Source: Maylandia zebra (taxonomy: Eukaryota; Chordata; Actinopteri; Cichliformes; Cichlidae). Taken from it: a stretch of DNA of 64,000 nt. Shown piece after piece: positions 56,790 through 64,000 of this stretch (its first letter is position 1; each line of letters starts with the position of its first letter). The position numbers and the translations under genes were made by a program. The DNA is taken from NCBI RefSeq assembly GCF_041146795.1, contig NC_135185.1:31050529-31114528 (forward strand). Direction: 5' to 3'. Below the pieces are notes generated by a model. It did not search any database and had not been told where the DNA came from. It was given only the letters and a program-made list of their open reading frames with translations.

Positions 56790-59340
56790 TTATCTGGAAA
56801 TATATACGGCCTAATCCTGGTCCAGATTACAAATGTTTAAATGTTCCTTGTGATTTAAAGCTAGATTGGGACTTGGTATTATTCATTTAAATGTCACTAA
56901 TCTTCTTCCTAAACTGGACTTAGTGAAAAATTTGGGTGAACGCATTGGATACTGATATTCTTACATTATCTGAAACTTGGCTAACAATAGCAATTACTGG
57001 CAAAGACGTTGCAATAACGGGCTACAATTTTTTTTTTCATTGTGTTAGTGTTGCAATTTATGTAAAAGACTAATTCCATGTTATTCTTCAGTATCTTTTA
57101 ATCTTTTACTAAACCGTTTCTTTCTTTCTTTCCTGCATTTAAGCTCCAACTTTTTAAGGACCATTTTATTCCTATTGTAGGTTGTTAGAGACCCCCCTCA
57201 GCTATTATTGAGGCTTTAAATTCACTTAGTGACAAACTGTCCACTTTAGATTTTAATGAAATTGGCCCTAAATGAATGCCAGAGATTTTAAATCTGAGGC
57301 AGATTGGCTGATTTTTAGACAGCTAAGAAATCGTTCAGCCTTCTTCATTAAAAGCCAAATCAGAATTTTATCTTTCAAAAACTACTGAACATCTTAACGA
57401 TCCTAAAAAAAAAATTATAACATGTTCTTATAGGGACAAAACTACCAATGAGATGCCAGCTTTTTTTGTAAAAGACGGAAAAATGTGAAATTCTAAACTG
57501 CTTTAATGAGTCTTTTGTTTCTTCCAGGTCTTTATTTGAATCTTTACATCCATATTTAAAACTGCCTAATAAACAGGAGGCTCTCTCTTTTACCACTCAA
57601 ACTGAATCTTTGGATGGATGGATGGATGGATAGTTGGTTATATGGCAGCCTTTTTTCCCCCCTTGTGAAATTCAAGGGGGGGAATCCTTCAGCTTTTCTC
57701 TTCCAAATTTCTTTGAAGACCAGAGGACCTTAAATCTGTTGAATCCAAATAAACCTGCAGGGCCAGATCAGCTTGATCCTTATTTTCTTAAGTTGGTTGC
57801 AGATTTTATAGCAGAACCACTAACTTATATTTTTAATCTCAGCCTTTTGAACAATGAGATCCCTGCAATAAGGAAATCTGCCTATGGTTTCCCATTGTTA
57901 AAAGGTGATCCTTCAGATGTTAATAACTACAGGTCCATATCTAAATTGTGTGTTCTAGCAAAAGTTCTAGAAAACTTTATTAGTGAACAAGTAAAAGAAT
58001 TTTTGGACAAAATTCGGTTCTTTACCAACAGCAGTCAGGATTCAGAAAACAACACAGCACCATTACCGCTGCTATTAAACTGTTGAACGACATTAATGAT
58101 GCAATGGACTGCAAAGAATACTGCGCTGCTCTTTTTCTTGACTTGTCGAAGGCCTTCGACACAGTTGACCGAGTCATTTTAGTAAACAGACTAAAGATTT
58201 TTGGTCTGTCTGTAAATGTTGTAAGTTGGTCTTCAAATTACTTGTCAGCTAGAACACAATGTGTCCACGTTGCTGGGTGTTCTCCCTCTTTTTGCCCAGT
58301 ATCCAAAGGAGTTCCTCAGGGCTCCATATTAGGGCCATTACTTTTTTCTCTTTATATAAATAACCTTTCTGAAAATTTATCAAACATTCAATTTCATCTT
58401 TTTGCAGATGATACAGTTATCTATTCTTCATCTCCATCAGCAGCACAACTCCTTAAATTTCTGCAGTATGGCTTTGATTTTGTTCAGTTCCGTTTAACTC
58501 AACCTAAGTTCGTTTTAAATGCAGAGAAATCCAACTTCATGTTAGTTGTTATTAACGTTTCCTGAGATTAAAACCATTTAATGGACCTAAATAGAAATGG
58601 TCACATCTTATAAGTATCTAAGTATCATTATAGATCAGAATTTGTCATTTTAAACTCACATTGAAAGGCTTGTGTCCAAGTTGAAATTATGTTACCTTTT
58701 AAAAAAAATCAGTTGTTTCTCTCTCCAAGTAAATGAAACACTTGTTTTATGCAACTTTTTTTTTTTTTTACCTTTATTGGATTGTGGTGACCTGCTTTTT
58801 ATGAATGCACCTGCCCACTATCTAAAAAGCTTAGATACTGTCTACCATTGTGTTTTACGTTTTATTACTGGCTCTTGAAATCCTGACCATCTCTGTAGAT
58901 CTCCACTTTCTCATTGGTTGGTTTTTATCTATAAATCTCTCCTTGGGCTGGTTCCCTCTTATCTGTGTGTTTATATGTGTAAAAGCCACATCCAATATAG
59001 CCTCGCTCTCACAATGTCATACAAATGACTGTAACAAAAATCAGAAGACAACTGGGAAAAAAGCTTTTAAATATGCCGCCCCTGTTTCCAGGAAGGAGGG
59101 AGAGGACAGAGAGAATAACTCTTTTAGTCAGTGTGACTGTTTTTATGATCTGCTGTTGCATATTTTGTGCTCACTTGTTTCTATGAAATGTTGTATTTGG
59201 TTTGAACTTGTGTTGTATTTGTTGTAACTTTTGTTGCCATGATGGCCTGCTCTCTCTAGGAAATGAGATTTAAATCTTAATTAGACTTTCACCTGGATAA
59301 AGAAAAGGATAATAAAATATTACAACACTGTAAATAAAGA
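56790..59340 (+). mobile_element. Decayed LINE, + strand
   Basis: The start encodes an AP-type endonuclease (IIHLNVTNLLPKLDLVK, then DILTLSETWL across a frameshift). Reverse transcriptase follows, with LNPNKPAGPDQLDPYFLK, then after a +1 shift near 58025-58080 QSGFRKQHSTITAAIKLLN, motif A (FLDLSKAFDTVD), motif B (GVPQGSILGPLLFSLYINNL) and the FADD box (FHLFADDTVIYSS). A C-terminal piece with HYLKSLDTVYHCVLRFITGS ends near 58878. Many frameshifts and stops make it inactive. The 3' end is near 59335, around AATAAA signals. It is a jockey/CR1- or I-group LINE distinct from the L2-like copies in the window. The exact clade is not resolved. Confidence 0.75.
57621..57667 (+). repeat. 47-bp exact copy of 55091-55137
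   Basis: This stretch inside the LINE is identical to 47 bases around the right edge of the SINE at 55.1 kb, covering both the SINE's GATGGATGGA tail and the adjoining non-SINE flank up to 'ccttgtg'. It is flanked by extra GGAT units upstream. It looks like a templated insertion copied from 2.5 kb away. Confidence 0.8.
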
Positions 59341-59613
59341 CTTTCTGTCAAAAAAAATACCTAGAAATGTATTAGTACTTAGTGATGCTTAGACCAATAG
59401 ACCAGTAATCAATCCCCAGAGGCCTGTAATGCACACACCATAGTGCAATTACATAGTCATAAGATGCATTCCAGTCTAAATCATTTTAAATCTCCAAATT
59501 TGTATCTACTATCTGGCACTACCCAGCTGTGCATCAAACCCTGCTGGTTCTCACATCTCTTCTCAGGAAAGGCCATGACACAAAAACTGTTTTTTGTTTG
59601 TTTATGAAAATTG

Positions 59614-59619
59614 TTTATT
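59614..59619 (-). terminator. Poly(A) signal of DNAJC17
   Basis: TTTATT on the + strand is AATAAA on the - strand, 129 bp after the stop codon of the last exon. Confidence 0.55.
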
Positions 59620-59747
59620 TTGCCACACATCACATTACATACAAAAAAATAATAAAAACAAATAAGAGGCTTTATGAAACTAAAGCCTGATGCAGGATTA
59701 CATCTAATATTTCTCACAGTGCTGGTAACGAGCTGAGTCTTGTGGTG

Positions 59748-59873
59748 CTACGACGTGGCAGCTTCCTCCTCGTCTTCCCTCTGCATTTGTTCTATGAGTT
59801 TCTGACGTTCGGCGGCCTGCCTCATCCTCATCATCACAATGCTTTCGTAGTCACGCTCATTGGACAGGGAAGC
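59748..59873 (-). CDS. dnajc17: DNAJC17, last coding exon (3' end of gene)
   Basis: On the - strand, an AG acceptor (complement of 59874-59875, preceded by CCTTT) opens an exon of 42 codons ending in TAG at 59748-59750. It reads [40 protein letters not shown], which aligns closely with the C-terminus of DNAJC17 (family: [20 protein letters not shown]...). DNAJC17 is a nuclear J-domain protein with an RRM, linked to pre-mRNA splicing. The J-domain, coiled coil and RRM must lie in exons beyond 64 kb, because I could not find them in the remaining 4.1 kb. GCHFR lies tail to tail with it, as in mammals. Confidence 0.9.
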   Translation of the reverse strand, partial: ASLSNERDYESIVMMRMRQAAERQKLIEQMQREDEEEAATS

Positions 59874-60404
59874 CTAAAGGGGTGATAACAAAAAAGTGGA
59901 TATTATCATAATGTGAAACAGAGCTACACAGACTAGTAGGACTTACAAAAACAAGATTCATAAGAAGATTTATTTATAGACCAGACAATCAGTTGATTTA
60001 GAAAATCAATTCAACAGAGTAGTTTCTATCAGATTTCATGACAGATCAACTTTTAGTTCTACTTAAGGTTCAAGCCACAAAAACCCTTTAATTTTATTTA
60101 TAAGCAGCAGCGTTTTCATCAGTGAGCAGCATTCCCGTTATAAATGTATGGTGTCCAAGCTTAAACAGTGATAATCCTGATTGTATCACTGAGAGTTCTA
60201 TTTCTCAGAATTGTCAAAAAAACGTATAAAGCTACAAAAAAATGTCTGTGCAGTCCTCCTCACAAGTAAGCTGAACTTGAAGTGTAAAATCTGTGGAGCG
60301 ATCCTGTGATCCTGCGACAGAGTCGTAAGAAAAGCCAAACATCTTGGATTTTTAGATCATGACAACAGTCCTTCAAGGCAGCCATCCAACGTTTGGCTAA
60401 TTCA
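59874..60404 (-). other. DNAJC17 intron sequence
   Basis: AT-rich DNA upstream of the last exon in gene orientation, with no further exon recognised. Confidence 0.55.
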
Positions 60405-60640
60405 GGGCTGCGGGACGGCTGGACCCTATCCTAGCTGTTACATGGGCGAGAAGAGAGGTACAGTTTGTTAGTCTAACACAAGGAAAAAAGACAGAGAGAG
60501 AGAACAAGTCACAATCAGATTCACTCAGATTCACACCAATTAGGGTCAATTTAGAATCACCACTTAACCTAACATGCATGTCCTAGGAAGCTGGAGTACG
60601 TGGCGACAACATGTAAACTCTACACAGAAAGCCTCCAGTG
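60405..60640 (-). mobile_element. tRNA-derived SINE, - strand, in the DNAJC17 intron
   Basis: Read on the - strand it contains 'ctttctgtgtagagtttaca', 'gacatgcatgttaggttaag' and the tail 'agctaggatagggtccagc', matching the SINE family seen at 18.8, 24.9 and 55.0 kb. It is an old, diverged copy. Confidence 0.7.
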
Positions 60641-61057
60641 GAGGAAAGATGACTGTGTTAGACACGCAACATCATGTTGCTCATTCAAAGCTGACCACAG
60701 ACACACACACGCAAAAAAACCAAAATGCAGTCAATGTCCAGTTTCTGTTTGCTTTCACAACCAGGCCTTTGAGTGCGGCGCAGAGAGGCAGATCTCAGTT
60801 AACATTTGCATGACGACATGGTGAACATGCATGAGACAGCAGCCCACAGAGAAACTGTGATGGGGTAATTCCACTGCCTTAGGTCATTAAACCTAAAATG
60901 TGGGCTGGAATTGGGCCTGGCAGTTGCTGGCAGGGCTTTGGCTTGGATGATGATAGCGACGGATTATCATACTGTGGGGGGAAATCAGAGAGGGCAGCCA
61001 CTGGCTAATGGCTAATCAAGCAGGGTGGAACACAGCCCAAAAGGGCTTGCACACCCA

Positions 61058-61113
<56 letters not shown>

Positions 61114-63615
61114 TCTGTGCAATGACCAATGCCACACACCGGTCAACCAAGATCGAAACACAAGAAACAGACTGTGATGAAACGAGAAAACACTTTAAGA
61201 AAAATTTTTAATCTGACAACTTCAATTTAAAATTCACCAGGATTGTGCTTATACTGTATGTGCAACACAAACATAGGCACTCATGGAGACCATCATCCCA
61301 TCACTGATTAGGAAGGAAGACCACGTGTACACAAAGAAAGCCATTCTTTGAACAGATTATATCAAGGAAGTCTGCTGGGCCAAGGAAGTGTCTCTTTAAC
61401 AAGACAGTGAGCTGCAGGAGAGAGTGAGCGTGTGCATTAAGGACGGGGAGTGATCTGATGAGTGGTAAGTTTTGTCGATGCACTCGCTAAGGCATCTGGA
61501 AAATATCATAGGGACTCCAGCATCCGTGTGCTGGGGAGAAAGAGGGTCTAGTGTGGAGGAAGAAGAAAAAAAGAGAGGGTCGGTGAGGGGGGACGTTACC
61601 CTCACTCCCCCCTACGCCACCCCTGGATTGAGGAAAGCTGCTATTATCATTCCAATAACGTGAGCTCAAGCCCCCGTCTGACACGTAACTATGAAATATC
61701 ACGCGAACACTATTAGGTAAATAAACAACTCTTGTAACTTAAAATTAAACAAAACACAAGCAAATATACAAGAAGCTGTGGAAATCCTCCTGCCTATACA
61801 GCAAATCTAACCATACTCTGCTACGCCCCCTACTGGGCACAATGCTGAAGTGCACCAGGAAAACTTTTAGAACTGGTCTGCCTTTTTCTCAGCCCAGCAT
61901 GATTATGGCATCATGGGCAGACTGCACGACACTAATGATGTAGGGGAATTCTGTGCATTAACAGGTGCTTTATGGGCAGTGTGACGCATTTCTTCTCAGA
62001 ATGAGGGAAGTTTCCTTGCCTCGGGTGTTAACTTACAATATACATATTTAGCCAGTGCATCACTCTGTAACTAAACACTTGGTGGGTACATATGTGCATG
62101 TCTATGTCTGTGTGTGTCTGCAAGTGTGTGTGTAGGGGCGGGTGGGTGTTTGGTGCCTTAACGCCAAGATCCGGGGTGAGCGGGAAACCACAAAACACAA
62201 ACAATGGGCCACTGTACAAAGCCAAGACAGGAGGGTTCAAGGCCACCGCTGAGGTGGAATAGTAGTAAAACACACAACCACACACGCACATGCATACATA
62301 TAAACAAGCTGAGGATTAGCTACGTGACATCAGCGCATGGCGAGGCCTCGAAAAAGCACACCCCAGCCTGACCCCAGGCCAGTAATGACATCATGATCAC
62401 CACAAGTGCTGTGAGTCAAGCAGCACACACACGCTCTTAAAAGTCCTTCCCACACACGGCAGGAGGCATGGCAGGAGCGCAGGTGGCCGCAGCACAAGTT
62501 GTCAGATCGCCGAGCGTGTGAGGACAAGTGATTGAAAAGGTGTTTGTACATTTAATAGAGACAGACAAGCGCGGACACGAGTAAAGTGAAACTACATCTA
62601 TTCAAAACAGCTTCCGTTAAAATCTTGCCATTTCACGCTTAACAGCTTTTAACCTTGCAACTTGACGGCTCACCAATTCAAATTTGATAAATGGATCACT
62701 CATTAACACCATAAAGCATCACATGTCTTCAACTAGACGGTTGCAGTGCCAAGGTGACTTTAAAGTCCTCCAAAGCTTAAGAATGGGTTTTTTAACAAGC
62801 CTGCTCTGTGGTCCCAGCTAAAATGTGTGCTCTGATCCACTGCGGTGAAGTTAATCAAGGAACTATTTAACTGGCGGGCGTGTGGTGGCGTAGTGTGTGT
62901 TTCTGTATTTGTGTGTGTGTCACCGAGCTGTGATTTATGAAAGGCAAATACCAGTATAGAGATCGTTTGGGCGTGTGTGTGTATGTGAAGGTACCCAAGC
63001 GCTCATGCTAACACAAACAAAGAGGCAGCCTTACTGCAGATGCATCACTGGAGCCGAGGTGAAATTCTCGTGCAGACCTAAGCTTTCTAAATGGTAGCGG
63101 ATTAATCAACATTCATTACAGAAGTCAGCAGACATAAAACCCCAAAGGTTTGTTCTACTACACCGCTTTTGCAAGTAAAGAACAAACAAACCACAGAGGT
63201 CGAGACCCAAATGTACTTCCTGTTTTTAGCCCCTCTCATGCAATGCACAAACTTCCTTTATTTGACAGAAAATGTACGTCTGATCAAAGCAGCCAAATTA
63301 AACTGCAAAAAAAAAAAAAACATAGCTGCTGGAATGACTGGTACCAACACCAAGTCAGCTTCAATAGAGTTCAACGTAATAGCTTTAAAAAACATGTTTG
63401 CGGCCTGGAACAGGAAAATAAATAATACGTTTGTTGCTCGATAATGATGGAAAGACAAATGTTGAACCTTTCATAACTGTATTGTGGGTGTTTTTTGTTT
63501 TGGTTTTTTTATATAACTTGTCCATTTGGATACTGTTGAGGCTTAAAATTAAGGGTACGGCTTTGATTTCCACATTGCCAGGTATACTGACAGCTACAGG
63601 AGCTGTCTACCAGGT
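60641..63615 (-). other. DNAJC17 intron (presumed), no exon recognised
   Basis: On the - strand I looked for J-domain and RRM exons and found none. The stretch carries simple repeats, including (CA)n at 61062-61109, and otherwise unrecognised DNA. The intron is thus at least 4.1 kb, or a small exon was missed. Confidence 0.4.
61062..61109 (+). repeat. (CA)n microsatellite
   Basis: About 24 uninterrupted CA units. Likely polymorphic in length. Confidence 0.95.
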
Positions 63616-63973
63616 CTCATCTGCAGGGGCGTATCCAGAACAGGGCATGGGGTGGCACCAGGATGCTGGTGCCCCCCAATACCAATGTCATTGGCATAGT
63701 GTACTGCCAGTCTTACAATGTCCAACATCTTTGCATGAGAGTATTGAGAGAGCCATAAGAAATGTAACTAAGTAGATTTACTCAAGTACTTTACTAAAGT
63801 ACAAATTTAATATACTTGTATTTGAAGTATTTCTAACTTGGGATACTCTCTTTTTTCTACTATATTTTGGACACTGTGCAGCACCACGTTTTAAGTAATA
63901 AACCTTTTTGTTCTTGATTCGCCTGTGCCACCCCATTTACAAAACAAATCCTGGACACGACCCTGCTCACCTA
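63616..63973. mobile_element. hAT-type MITE, 342 bp
   Basis: The ends read CAGGGGCGTATCCAG (63624) and, as complement at the right, CAGGGTCGTGTCCAG (to 63965), an inverted pair with few mismatches. The flanking octamers CTCATCTG (63616-63623) and CTCACCTA (63966-63973) agree at six of eight positions. Part of the interior ('ataagaaatgtaactaagta', 'tttactcaagtacttt') is a further common teleost repeat. No ORF. Confidence 0.75.
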
Positions 63974-64000
63974 AGCTAACTGAAGTCACTGAACTGGATT

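Noticed and set aside
61062-61109. Regularly repeated units considered as a CRISPR-like array
   Set aside because: It is a plain CA dinucleotide microsatellite in a vertebrate genome, with no spacers.
60641-63615. Further DNAJC17 exons (J-domain, RRM)
   Set aside because: I searched the - strand by eye for matching residues and splice sites and found none. A spliced alignment would be needed to exclude a small exon.

Overview
This is genomic DNA from a ray-finned fish, most likely a percomorph teleost. The evidence is two intronless fish-specific cytochrome P450 genes of the CYP1C subfamily in tandem, a short intron-containing gene for the GTP cyclohydrolase I feedback regulator (GCHFR), the last exon of DNAJC17, and many teleost repeats: Tc1-like transposons, hAT-type MITEs, L2-like LINEs and tRNA-derived SINEs, one of them close to the cichlid-type 'AFC' SINE. 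Only about 4 kb of the 64 kb is host coding sequence that I can support.

Layout. Bases 1-8.5 kb are intergenic DNA with a hAT MITE and a dead Tc1-like element. Bases 8.6-15.3 kb hold the CYP1C pair, both on the + strand and 2.3 kb apart. Each gene has a TATA box with the same nine bases about 240-260 bp before the ATG. Bases 15.3-43.5 kb are a long gene-poor stretch filled with repeats. These include an L2 LINE split by a MITE, a Penelope-like fragment with a perfect 27-bp inverted repeat, and a Tc1 element split by a 5.7-kb TIR-bounded insertion that itself contains an L2 LINE and a 2.4-kb GC-rich block. Bases 43.5-45.6 kb are a three-level nest: a small element inside a solo LTR inside a Tc1/mariner transposon. 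Bases 49.6-52.0 kb are GCHFR (+, three coding exons). Bases 54.5-59.3 kb carry a hAT element with a SINE inside it and a decayed LINE. Bases 59.6-59.9 kb are the 3' end of DNAJC17 (-), whose upstream intron fills the rest of the window.

Biology. The CYP1C proteins are ER-membrane monooxygenases of the aryl-hydrocarbon-responsive CYP1 family. GCHFR controls tetrahydrobiopterin synthesis through GCH1. DNAJC17 is a nuclear J-domain/RRM protein linked to splicing. GCHFR and DNAJC17 lie tail to tail, as in mammals, so this is conserved synteny and not an operon. I found no CRISPR array, rRNA or functional tRNA gene, and nothing that looks like a new multi-gene system. The unusual material is in the transposon architecture and in small structured elements near the CYP1C promoters. 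Repeat family names come from memory of typical teleost repeats and were not checked against a database.
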